The notes under the pieces were generated by a model that saw nothing but the letters and a program-made list of their open reading frames with translations, was not told the DNA's origin and did no database searches. Of a stretch of 54,462 bases of DNA, positions 1 to 8,053 are shown in pieces. Numbering within the stretch: the stretch's first letter is position 1; every line of letters starts with the position of its first letter. Source of the DNA: Leptolyngbya sp. Heron Island J (GTDB lineage: Bacteria; Cyanobacteriota; Cyanobacteriia; Phormidesmidales; Phormidesmidaceae); the NCBI RefSeq assembly GCF_000482245.1, contig NZ_AWNH01000032.1, positions 1-54,462 of the forward strand, given 5' to 3'. A program made the position numbers and the translations under genes.

Positions 1-74
1 TCTGCACCGACACCAGAGAGGACCTTGAACCCCACATCTCGCTGACGTAACTCGTCAATAGTATTGATGGGGTT
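1..74 (-). pseudogene. Serine recombinase (resolvase) gene fragment at left edge
   Basis: Reading leftward on the minus strand from about 74 gives NPINTIDELRQRDVGFKVLS. This resembles the TIDELRxRGxGFKxL segment after the catalytic region of Tn3-type resolvases and Hin-type invertases. The intact resolvase at 28172-28732 has TVEGLNTRGIGFKSL at the same place. An in-frame TGA lies just upstream, and the better N-terminal frame (DLTPSI) is shifted, so the copy looks frameshifted. The rest of the gene lies outside the window. Only about 24 codons can be read, so the call is tentative. Confidence 0.4.
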
Positions 75-501
75 AAGTCATGAGTCGTGCAGGAACTCAC
101 GCTAAGACGGAATCGATGCTTCACTTGATGTCGTATTGGTGTGAATGATAATTTTAGCTAATGTTATTTTCCTGCCCATTTTGTTGTGCGGCAGGCAACT
201 AGTCAACGACAGCAGAAGGGGGAGAGCCCTAGATTTTCGACCAGAGAATTTTATCAGCGCTACATTTCAAGAAAACTAGTCCAATCCTAGTCCGAGGGGC
301 TGATTTCACTCATTTCAAGCTATAAGCTCAGCTAATGAATTACGATTGCATAGTCTATTGAAAAAGGAGTGTCTAAGCCTTGCTAGGAAATAGATACAGC
401 CTTAGCGTGAGTTTCTGTATGATTACTCATTTAACCCCGTCCTGCTGTTTTTGTAAGCGTTTGCGGATTTTTTCTTCTTGTTGGGGTGGTGACAGCATCG
501 A
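75..501. other. Intergenic debris, no gene recognised
   Basis: No convincing coding region is visible. A 23-codon minus-strand ORF (about 434-505) encodes a charged peptide rich in Glu, Gln and Lys. It resembles the tail of a degraded protein but cannot be assigned. The stretch lies between two transposase-type relics and is probably decayed mobile DNA. Confidence 0.4.
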
Positions 502-660
502 GTCAAATTATTGCCTGAAGAGAGAGCCGAATTAGAGTCACTAGTCTCAAAAGGAAAAGCCGCAAAGTGGAAACTTTCCTGTGCTCAGGCCCTGCTCAAA
601 TGTGACGAAAGCGAAGATGGCCCCGCTTGGTGTGATGACCTGATTGCGCCTTCCCTATGA
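502..660 (+). pseudogene. IS630-family transposase N-terminal fragment
   Basis: The frame starting at 502 reads VKLLPEERAELESLVSKGKA and continues through LSCAQALLKCDESEDGPAW to a TGA at 658-660. This matches the helix-turn-helix N-terminus of IS630-family transposases (a pattern like L-x-x-E-E-R-x-x-L-x-x-L-V-x-x-G, then A-x-x-L-L-x-x-D). There is no start codon in frame. The DDE catalytic domain is absent downstream, so this is a decayed remnant. The family call rests on a short recognisable pattern. Confidence 0.5.
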
Positions 661-810
661 GCATGAAAGGGATCGCTTTTTTGCAACACAACCATAATTC
701 CTTAGGAAACGCTTAAGCCGATCTATACAGACCAGTTCGACAAAGACAGGGAAGCCGCAGCTAAGTTATTTTGGATGGCATCGGTAGCGGACTTGATGAT
801 CAAGGGGTGT

Positions 811-992
811 TTGAAACGAAGCTGCAACGAAGTGCAATAAGGCTAAAGGTGAAGCCTGAAACCTTGAAAACTCGTTGACTGCTGAGCCAAAATTAGATTT
901 TCCGCCAAATTTACAGTACAAAAGAACTCATCCGAATCCCTTACAGAGCAATGTTTTCGAGCTTATTGCACCTGGTTGCAGCTTCGCTTCAA
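811..992. repeat. 182-bp near-palindromic element with 31-bp inverted ends
   Basis: Positions 811-841 and 962-992 are inverted copies of each other with 28 of 31 positions matching. Both begin TTGAA and end CAATAAG when read inward. The 120-bp centre has no ORF. The structure is that of a MITE or a transposon end pair. It sits next to IS630-type debris, but whether the two belong together cannot be told from this copy. Confidence 0.55.
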
Positions 993-1081
993 TTAGGCCA
1001 TCAAAGAACGGCTAGGAACCGAGACTGAGAAATAAGCTCTGCCTCATCCCCATGCTCTTATCGCGCTCATTAATAAGAGGA

Positions 1082-2716
1082 ATGATGACATCAACACCCA
1101 AAACTATTCTATTTTTGGCTGCTAACCCTCAAGACACTGGGCGATTGAGGCTTGATCAAGAGTTACGCGATATTGCAGAAGGACTGCAAAGGGCGCAAAA
1201 GCGCGACCGGTTTACTTTAGAACAGCGGTGGGCTGTGCGCCCCCGCGAGATCCAGCGGGCCATGCTGGATGTGAATCCAAGTATTATTCATTTCTCTGGT
1301 CATGGCACTGGAGGAACCGGGCTGATGTTTGAAGATGAGATCGGCAACGCTAAGCTTGTGGATGGAAGAGCATTGGCAGGGCTATTTGAACTTTTTGCCG
1401 ATCAAATTGATTGTGTGATCCTCAATGGCTGCTATGCCGAACTGCAAGCTAAAGTGATCGCACAACACATCCCTTACGTTATTGGCATGAACCAAGCCAT
1501 TGGCGACCGAGCTGCCATTATCTTTGCTGTCGGGTTCTACGATGCCCTCGGAGCTGGTCGCGATGTTAAGTTTGCCTACAAGCTAGGTTGTAATGCCATT
1601 CGATTGGAAGGAATCGCTGAGAATCTGACCCCAGTTCTGCTGAATCAAGCTCCTTCTCGAAACGCGACTGCTTATCCTCAATCCAAGACACCCACACCTT
1701 TTCCCACTGCAATCTCTACTAATGAAGCAATCGAGGTCTTTATCTCCTACTCACATAAAGATGAGGACTTAAAGGACGAACTCTACATACATCTAGCAAA
1801 CCTGACTCGACAAAATAAGATCAAGCCCTGGCAGGACCGAGCAATTGAGGCAGGTACGGAATGGGATACAGAAATCAAAGCGCGACTGGAGTCGGCAGGT
1901 GTGATTCTGCTCCTAATTACTCCTCGTTTTATAGCTTCTGAGTACTGTTTCGATAAAGAGATGGTTCGGGCAATGGAGCGCCATACGACAGGAATAGCAC
2001 GAGTCATTCCTATCATCATGAAGCCGTGCGATTGGCAAGATACGCCTTTCAGTAAACTCCAAGTGTTACCTAAGGATGCAAAACCTGTCACCTCTTGGAG
2101 CGATCAGGATGAGGCGTTGCTCAATGTGACTCAAGGAATCCGCCGTGTTGTTGCATCAATGCAAGACAAGAAGGTAAAGCAATCTCTAATCGCTGCTCCT
2201 GCGGCTTCTCTGAAGCAGAGTCAGGAAGTGGGAAGGTTCCCTTCGCCTACCGAGGGCTCTCTCCCCAGCCCAGCCCTTGCCCAAGACGCTTACGAGTTTC
2301 ACGTTTTCATTAGCTATCAAGCTACAGGAGAGGACAAACAATGGGTGCGCAAGTTGCTACTACCACATTTGGAATCTGCAGGGCTAAAAGTATGCCTTGA
2401 CACTCGATTTCCCCTGGGAGTGCCTATCATCACCAGTATGGAGCGAGCGGTTCAACAGAGCCAATATACGGTCGTGGTGCTCAGCCCGAATTATTTGGAG
2501 AGCGATTTTTCAGATTTCGAGAGCCTGCTATCTCAACATCTGGGATTAGAACAAAGTAAGAGCCGTTTGATTCTCCTTAAGCGGGAACATTGCGAGCCGA
2601 GGCTGGGACTCCGCATGCTGATGATGCTGGACATGACTGACGAGGACGAGTTTGAAACTAACATAAACCGACTGGTGCACCAACTGAGATTGCCTCCTCT
2701 TGGTAGTAGTCGTTAA
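1082..2716 (+). CDS. CHAT protease domain fused to two TIR domains
   Basis: About 544 residues. The N-terminus (about 7-185) is a CHAT caspase-like peptidase domain: the strand TILFLAANP, then HFSGHG with the likely catalytic His (about 74), and NGCYAE with the likely catalytic Cys (about 117). Two TIR domains follow. The first (about 216-350) starts EVFISYSHKDEDL and carries SEYCFDKEM, whose Glu is at the expected NADase position. The second (about 405-530) starts EFHVFISYQ and keeps a Glu in SDFSDFE. The start at 1082 or 1085 is preferred over 1052 because AGAGG lies just upstream. The next gene begins 14 bp after the stop, so they are probably co-transcribed. By family knowledge CHAT proteins are proteases and TIR domains cleave NAD or act as scaffolds. 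A defence or cell-death role is inference. Confidence 0.85.
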   Translation: MMTSTPKTILFLAANPQDTGRLRLDQELRDIAEGLQRAQKRDRFTLEQRWAVRPREIQRAMLDVNPSIIHFSGHGTGGTGLMFEDEIGNAKLVDGRALAGLFELFADQIDCVILNGCYAELQAKVIAQHIPYVIGMNQAIGDRAAIIFAVGFYDALGAGRDVKFAYKLGCNAIRLEGIAENLTPVLLNQAPSRNATAYPQSKTPTPFPTAISTNEAIEVFISYSHKDEDLKDELYIHLANLTRQNKIKPWQDRAIEAGTEWDTEIKARLESAGVILLLITPRFIASEYCFDKEMVRAMERHTTGIARVIPIIMKPCDWQDTPFSKLQVLPKDAKPVTSWSDQDEALLNVTQGIRRVVASMQDKKVKQSLIAAPAASLKQSQEVGRFPSPTEGSLPSPALAQDAYEFHVFISYQATGEDKQWVRKLLLPHLESAGLKVCLDTRFPLGVPIITSMERAVQQSQYTVVVLSPNYLESDFSDFESLLSQHLGLEQSKSRLILLKREHCEPRLGLRMLMMLDMTDEDEFETNINRLVHQLRLPPLGSSR

Positions 2717-2730
2717 TGAGATGAGATGCA

Positions 2731-5700
2731 ATGACGAAACGAACCAAGCAGTATGACCTATTTATCTCCTACGCGGATGCTGATCGGGAATGGGTAGAGG
2801 GATACCTATTAGACAGTTTGCAGCAGGCAGGCGTCACTTACATTACGGAATCTGCTTTCACCGTTGGTGGTGTCCGCCTCCTGGAATTTGAACGGGCAAT
2901 CCAGCAAAGTCATAGGACTTTACTGGTAGTTTCGTCGGCTTATCTAGCTGATGGAGTGAACCAGTTCATCAGCTTGCTGAGTCAGACCTATGGCATGGAG
3001 ACACAGACCTGGCCTGTAATTCCCATGCTGCTGCAGTCGGTCAGCCTACCACTGACCTTGAGGGCTTTGGTACCCCTCAAGGCAACCGAGCCTGAAGAGT
3101 GGGGTGAGTCCGTCGAACGTCTCTGTACAGACTTAAATGGAGCAGTCATCGCACCTGTTCCTCCACCGAGTTGTCCCTATCCCGGCATGGTGTCATTTGG
3201 CATTGAGGATAGCAATCTCTTTTTTGGGCGAGACCAGGAAATTGAGGAACTGCAAGCGCGCTTGCGGCTGCATTCCTTTATCACAGTAATTGGTCCCTCA
3301 GGCAGCGGCAAATCTTCTCTGGTGTTTGCGGGGCTGATTCCAGCGCTACAGCAGAGCCGTCTGTTTGGTAGCGGGGACTGGCAGATTCGGGTGATGCGCC
3401 CTGGGGAGGCCCCATTGACAACCCTAAGCAACATGCTTTCAGGCAGCTTGGACCTGCAACAAACCACAAAAAAATTATTAATTGTCGACCAGTTTGAAGA
3501 AGTATTCACAGTTGCAGGAACAGAGGCAGAACCGTTTCAGGTAGAGCTGTTGAAATTATCTACAACACCTAATGTTTATCTGGTTCTGACCGTTCGAGCC
3601 GATTTTTATTCAGAGCTAATGTCCTGCCCGCTGTGGCATCGGATTCAGAATCATCGGCTAGAGGTTGTTCCACTAAAAGGAGACTGCCTGCGGCAGGCAA
3701 TTCTGGAACCCGCAAATAGTGTTGGAGTCTTCATAGAAGCAGCGTTATTGGAACGGTTGCTAGTGGATGCAGCCGAAGAACCAGGTGTTTTACCTCTTAT
3801 TCAGGAAACATTAGTACTGCTGTGGGAAAACCTTGAGCGGCGGTTTTTGCCTTTGCGAGCGTACGAAGCGCTGATGCTGACTCGTAGCTCTTACGATAGT
3901 CCAGGCCATGAAACGAGAACCGGTCTACAAGTGGCGATCGCTCGTCGCGCGGATACCGCCCTTGCCACCCTTGACCGGGATTTTGAGAAACAGCAGCGAA
4001 TTTCACGGCGCATTTTCCTGCGATTAGTACAGTTTGGTGAGGGACGGGCGGATACACGCCGCCAGCAGCCACTTGATGAGTTACGCTCAAGCACAGATGA
4101 TCCAACCCTATTCGATCAAACGATGGAGCATCTGGTACGCTATCGTCTCCTTACACTCAGTGGTGGCGAGCGGAATTTAGCAAAAAAAGTAGATATAGCC
4201 CATGAGGCACTAATCACCAGCTGGCCTGCCCTTCAGCAATGGATTAGTGAGCGTCGCGAAGCAGAACAAACCCGCAGACGGTTAGCGGCAAAAGCAGAGG
4301 AATGGGAGCGTCTAGGTCATGGCTCAGGCGGTCTGCTGGATGCAGTCGAACTTGCTGAAGCTGAACGATGGCTCTCCAGTCCCGATGCGATCGAACTAGG
4401 TTTTGGGAAGGCGCTGATCGAATTGGTAGACGCCAGTCGCAGAGCCGTTGAGGAGGCACTGCAATTAGAGGAAGAGCGCCAGAAGAGGGAGATATCCCTG
4501 ATGCAAGCAGCCCTGGAAAAAGAACAGAAGGCTCGTCAGGCAGCGCAGCTCCGAAACCGAATTGCCATCACCGCATCAGTAATTATGACTGGCTTAGCGG
4601 GGGCCATCTTCTATTTCTGGCAAGTTTCAGAAAAGCAAAAGATGACTGCGCAGTTAGACGCCATTAGCGCATCATCAGAGTCGCTGATGCTTACTCAACG
4701 CAAATTTGATGCCCTATTAGAAGCTTTGCGGGCAGGGCACCAACTGCAGCGCCAGAAGGCAATTCCCAGTGCAACTCAACTAAATGTTATTTTTGCACTG
4801 CAGCAAGCGGTTTACGGTATTAGGGAGCGCAACCGTTTGCAGGAGCATCAACTTGCGGTAAATAGTGCAAGCTACAGTCCCAATGGTCAACTCATCGCCT
4901 CCGGCGACGACGACGGTGTCATCAAGCTATGGAACCTGGAAGGCAGCGTTAATCAATCTTTTGAGACTGAGAGTGCGGGAATCACCACCATCGACTTCAG
5001 CTTCGATGGAAAGCTAATAGCATCCGGCAGTGCAGACGGTACTGTAAAGCTGTGGAAGTTAGATGGTAGCGTTGACCGAACTTATGTTGTTCAGGATTCA
5101 GCGGTAACCAGCACCAACTTTAGCCCCGATGGAAAGTGGTTGATTGCTGCTGCAGACAATGGAACGGTGCACCTGCTCAATCTGAGCCAGCTATCAAACC
5201 GCAGCTGGCAAGCCCATGAAGAGATTACTTACAGTGCTATTTTTGCCTCCAACGGAAGCTTGGTTACCGCTGGCTATGACGGCTTCATCAAGGTATGGAA
5301 CCTGGAAGGGCAGCTCCTAAACGAGTGGAAGGGACATGAAGAACTGATCAGAAGTTTAGCCCTGAGTCCGGATGGGAAGGTGCTTGCAAGCGGCAGCGAT
5401 GATTTTTCCGTAAAGCTCTGGAGCCTGGAAGGCCAATTACTGCAGCGGTTGGAGAGCCATCAAAAGAGTATTAATAGCGTTGCCTTTAGCCCCGATAGTA
5501 AAACGCTAGCAACCGGCAGTAACGACAATTCGATCAAGCTTTGGTCTCAGAATCAAGAGAAGTTTGAATTAGAGGAAACCCTTCATGGGCACACCGATTT
5601 TATCAACGGTGTTAACTTTAGCCCCGATGGAAAAACAATCGTTTCCGCCAGTTCGGATAACAGTATCAGGATATGGAGCCGCGACAGTCAGGAGCCTAAA

Positions 5701-6696
5701 GTTGAAATTGAAGCAATTGGCTTTGATGGTGATGTTGCCTTAGATCAAATTTCAAGCTCAGCAATTAGTCCAGACGGTAGGTACGTTGCCACTGTAAACT
5801 TTGATAACTTAATCAAAATTTGGGATTTTGAGGGTAGGCTGGCTCACTCCTTTACAGCTGATCATCAGGCACCTGTAACGGGCATTAGCTTCAGCCCAGA
5901 TAATCAGATGATTGCGACTGCTAGCGTTGACAGTTCGACCAAACTCTGGAGTCTAGAAGGAAGCCCTATAGTGACTCTGAACGGGCATGATGAAACCGTA
6001 ACCAGCGTGAGCTTTAGTCCAGATGGCAGGTCAGTGCTAACCACCAGTTTTGATAAAACTGTTAAGCTCTGGGATTTAGATGGCAGCTTAAAATCGACCT
6101 GGACCGGACATAACGATAACGTTGCTCAGGCTGTGTTTGCGCCCGATGGTCGAAGCATTGCTTCAGTCAGTTGGGACTACACCCTCCGTACTTGGAGCCT
6201 AGACACGACCCCCTTGCAAACCCTTGAAGGATATACAGACGCCATTGAGAGCGTCGCTTTTTCTCCATCAGGCGATCACCGCATTGCTGCTGCCGGTAGA
6301 GAAGGCTTAATCCAGTTATGGAGTCGGGACGGTCACTTACTGGGTAAGCTCCAGAGCCCAACTGGGTGGATCAAGCAGATTAGCTTTAGCCCCACCACCA
6401 ACTTTCTGGCTACCCGACAAGACAATTGGGATGCCAGCGATGCCAATAATGGATTGATCAACATCTGGTCGGCTGGTTACAACCGCCCTAAACAACTGCC
6501 AGCCCATCAGGGAACTGTTTGGGCAATTCACTACAGAAACGATGGGACTTTAATCTCCGTTGGGGTAGATAATACAATTGCCCTATGGAGCTTTGACTTA
6601 GCGCACTTGCTCGAAACCGGCTGTGAATGGTTACAAGATTACCTCAATACCAATTCCGGACTCCACGAAGATGGCCGTCAGATCTGCGAAGAATAG
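2731..6696 (+). CDS. TIR-STAND NTPase-WD40 repeat receptor
   Basis: A 1321-residue multidomain protein. A TIR domain (about 7-140, QYDLFISYADADREW) is followed by a STAND-type NTPase starting at the typical CPYPGM...FFGRDQEI linker. Its Walker A is GPSGSGKSS (188-196) and a Walker B-like segment reads LLIVDQFEEVF. A hydrophobic helix (about 613-632) precedes roughly 14 WD40 repeats (about 706-1290, repeated FSPDGK, ASGSDD and KLWSLEG units). The TIR has Ile80 where the partner's TIR domains have Glu, so it may be catalytically dead and act as an adaptor. STAND receptors oligomerise on ligand sensing, with WD40 as sensor and TIR as signalling domain. The probable partner is the CHAT-TIR-TIR protein 14 bp upstream. 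The sensed ligand is unknown. Confidence 0.9.
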   Translation: MTKRTKQYDLFISYADADREWVEGYLLDSLQQAGVTYITESAFTVGGVRLLEFERAIQQSHRTLLVVSSAYLADGVNQFISLLSQTYGMETQTWPVIPMLLQSVSLPLTLRALVPLKATEPEEWGESVERLCTDLNGAVIAPVPPPSCPYPGMVSFGIEDSNLFFGRDQEIEELQARLRLHSFITVIGPSGSGKSSLVFAGLIPALQQSRLFGSGDWQIRVMRPGEAPLTTLSNMLSGSLDLQQTTKKLLIVDQFEEVFTVAGTEAEPFQVELLKLSTTPNVYLVLTVRADFYSELMSCPLWHRIQNHRLEVVPLKGDCLRQAILEPANSVGVFIEAALLERLLVDAAEEPGVLPLIQETLVLLWENLERRFLPLRAYEALMLTRSSYDSPGHETRTGLQVAIARRADTALATLDRDFEKQQRISRRIFLRLVQFGEGRADTRRQQPLDELRSSTDDPTLFDQTMEHLVRYRLLTLSGGERNLAKKVDIAHEALITSWPALQQWISERREAEQTRRRLAAKAEEWERLGHGSGGLLDAVELAEAERWLSSPDAIELGFGKALIELVDASRRAVEEALQLEEERQKREISLMQAALEKEQKARQAAQLRNRIAITASVIMTGLAGAIFYFWQVSEKQKMTAQLDAISASSESLMLTQRKFDALLEALRAGHQLQRQKAIPSATQLNVIFALQQAVYGIRERNRLQEHQLAVNSASYSPNGQLIASGDDDGVIKLWNLEGSVNQSFETESAGITTIDFSFDGKLIASGSADGTVKLWKLDGSVDRTYVVQDSAVTSTNFSPDGKWLIAAADNGTVHLLNLSQLSNRSWQAHEEITYSAIFASNGSLVTAGYDGFIKVWNLEGQLLNEWKGHEELIRSLALSPDGKVLASGSDDFSVKLWSLEGQLLQRLESHQKSINSVAFSPDSKTLATGSNDNSIKLWSQNQEKFELEETLHGHTDFINGVNFSPDGKTIVSASSDNSIRIWSRDSQEPKVEIEAIGFDGDVALDQISSSAISPDGRYVATVNFDNLIKIWDFEGRLAHSFTADHQAPVTGISFSPDNQMIATASVDSSTKLWSLEGSPIVTLNGHDETVTSVSFSPDGRSVLTTSFDKTVKLWDLDGSLKSTWTGHNDNVAQAVFAPDGRSIASVSWDYTLRTWSLDTTPLQTLEGYTDAIESVAFSPSGDHRIAAAGREGLIQLWSRDGHLLGKLQSPTGWIKQISFSPTTNFLATRQDNWDASDANNGLINIWSAGYNRPKQLPAHQGTVWAIHYRNDGTLISVGVDNTIALWSFDLAHLLETGCEWLQDYLNTNSGLHEDGRQICEE

Positions 6697-6705
6697 GATG
6701 TGCTT

Positions 6706-6746
6706 GGTAGTGTTTCAAACCATAGACGAGATAGTGAAGCACTACC
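6706..6746. terminator. Hairpin between convergent genes
   Basis: GGTAGTGTTTCA (6706-6717) pairs with TGAAGCACTACC (6735-6746), with one G-U at most. It lies between the convergent stops of the WD40 receptor and the DUF1036-like gene and overlaps the stop of the latter. No clear T-run follows, so it is either a weak bidirectional terminator or just a structured 3' end. Confidence 0.35.
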
Positions 6747-7488
6747 TGAAACTGAATGTTGTATAGTCATCTGAACCACCGCGAATGCGAGCACTGCTTG
6801 TCCAGCTTCTGCCGTTAGAAGCAGTAGCGCTAATTCTAGCCCGTCCTGTTGCTCTGCCTACGCTAACAAACCTACACTCACCAAGCGGGATCCCGGACGC
6901 ACGTACGGACCGGGTGCCAGAAGCAGAAACAGTCGCCGTTACCGATGCCTGATAAGGGAGGTTGTTGCATAACCTGACTAAATTGCCTTCGGGCAAATCA
7001 AAGCCATCCAGCCCGAAGCCTTGGGCATTTTCTGCGTCACAGCTATCACAGGTAAAATTCCATGTATATGATGTGTAGTTTTGTGTATCAACCTGCGAAA
7101 ATTCCTCAGTTCTCTCACTACAGTTGCCATCGGGAAGTGAGTTAAAGGCCCTGTTGGTCACACAGAATGTGTAGCCATTTCCCCACTCTCTGGCTCTGCT
7201 GGGCGTATGAGCATGGGCATAGTAGTATCTTGACCTCAGGTTTCCGCTGAGAACAACACGGCAGTCTTCCGGGTCAATTGTGTACCATCCTGACGATACC
7301 CAGCGCCCATTTTCCTTAAACCCAACCGCTGTTAACATCTGCGAATCCGATTGGTTGCAAAATCTCAGTTCAGCGCTGGCGGGTTCTTGTGGAAGGATAA
7401 CTGCCAATGTAGTTAGTCCTGAAACAACTCCGGCAGTGCAAAGGTGCTTTTTAGAGAACTTGAAAAGAAAACAAAGCGTTCTGAACAT
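6742..7488 (-). CDS. Secreted DUF1036-like Cys-rich protein
   Basis: About 248 residues. The N-terminus (MFRTLCFLFKFSKKHL..., hydrophobic stretch, then PASA before E) is a good Sec signal peptide. The mature part starts LRFCNQSDSQ and continues with VSSGWYTIDPEDC, YYYAHA and YTFCVTNRAF. This spacing of Cys and aromatic residues is seen in the DUF1036 family. The C-terminal part (about 150-248) is a second beta-rich domain with LCNNLPYQ and RSVRASG. Function is unknown; export and disulfide bonding are inferred. The chosen start has GAAGAGAG upstream, and in-frame starts at 7506 and 7542 are also possible. It is convergent with the WD40 receptor and not obviously linked to it. Confidence 0.75.
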   Translation of the reverse strand: MFRTLCFLFKFSKKHLCTAGVVSGLTTLAVILPQEPASAELRFCNQSDSQMLTAVGFKENGRWVSSGWYTIDPEDCRVVLSGNLRSRYYYAHAHTPSRAREWGNGYTFCVTNRAFNSLPDGNCSERTEEFSQVDTQNYTSYTWNFTCDSCDAENAQGFGLDGFDLPEGNLVRLCNNLPYQASVTATVSASGTRSVRASGIPLGECRFVSVGRATGRARISATASNGRSWTSSARIRGGSDDYTTFSFR

Positions 7489-7620
7489 TGCGACTCTCTT
7501 CATCATTTTTTTGGTTAACGTAAGCAGTAAGGTAGCAGCCATACTATGAAATTGAATCCAATGGGCAAACGCTAGGTTTAATTGAAGATGGTTTCAGGAT
7601 GTCCTCCCCCTTCGTAAGGA

Positions 7621-7917
7621 GAACCACATATCGCCAAATCTCTTAACAAGGTAGATTATGTACCTGCACATCCCTAAGCTTATTGAACCTTCCCATAGCT
7701 TCGCTTTCAGCACCTCTCATGTTTGTAGCACATCTTTAGTATTTTTTATCTACGTTGCTACGAAAAGAAGAACCACATATCGCCAAACCTCTTAACAAGG
7801 TAGATTATGTACCTGTACATCCCTAAGCTTATTGAACCTTCCCATAGCTTCGCTTTTAGCACCTCTCATGTTTGTAGCACATCTTTAGTATTTTTTTATC
7901 TACGTTGCTACGAAGAG
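7621..7917. repeat. 149-bp tandem duplication, two copies
   Basis: The block starting GAACCACATATCGCC at 7621 recurs at 7770 with only a few changes, for example CACATCCC versus TACATCCC and one extra T in the T-run before CTACGTTGC. Copy 1 is 7621-7769 and copy 2 is 7770 to about 7917. The only ORF crossing it (7807-8157) looks spurious. The high identity points to a recent duplication. Confidence 0.85.
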
Positions 7918-7950
7918 GATTCCACTCCAATTTCCCTGATGGGGTTATTT

Positions 7951-8017
7951 GCATATCCCCCCGAAAAGGTATATTCCACTTTGAGACACTTAAGTCTCAA
8001 CTTGTTTGCTTTGAGAC
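7951..8017. repeat. Left copy of diverged direct repeat plus TTGAGAC motifs
   Basis: Positions 7951-7978 match 12500-12527 at 25 of 28 bases; both contain CGAAAAGGTATA. Directly after it, TTGAGAC (7981-7987), GTCTCAA (7994-8000) and TTGAGAC (8011-8017) form one inverted pair plus one direct copy. The same motif clusters after the right-hand copy. This could be a protein-binding region split by later insertions. Confidence 0.5.
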
Positions 8018-8053
8018 TTTCGTTCCATCTAGGTATCGATACACACTGGCTTT

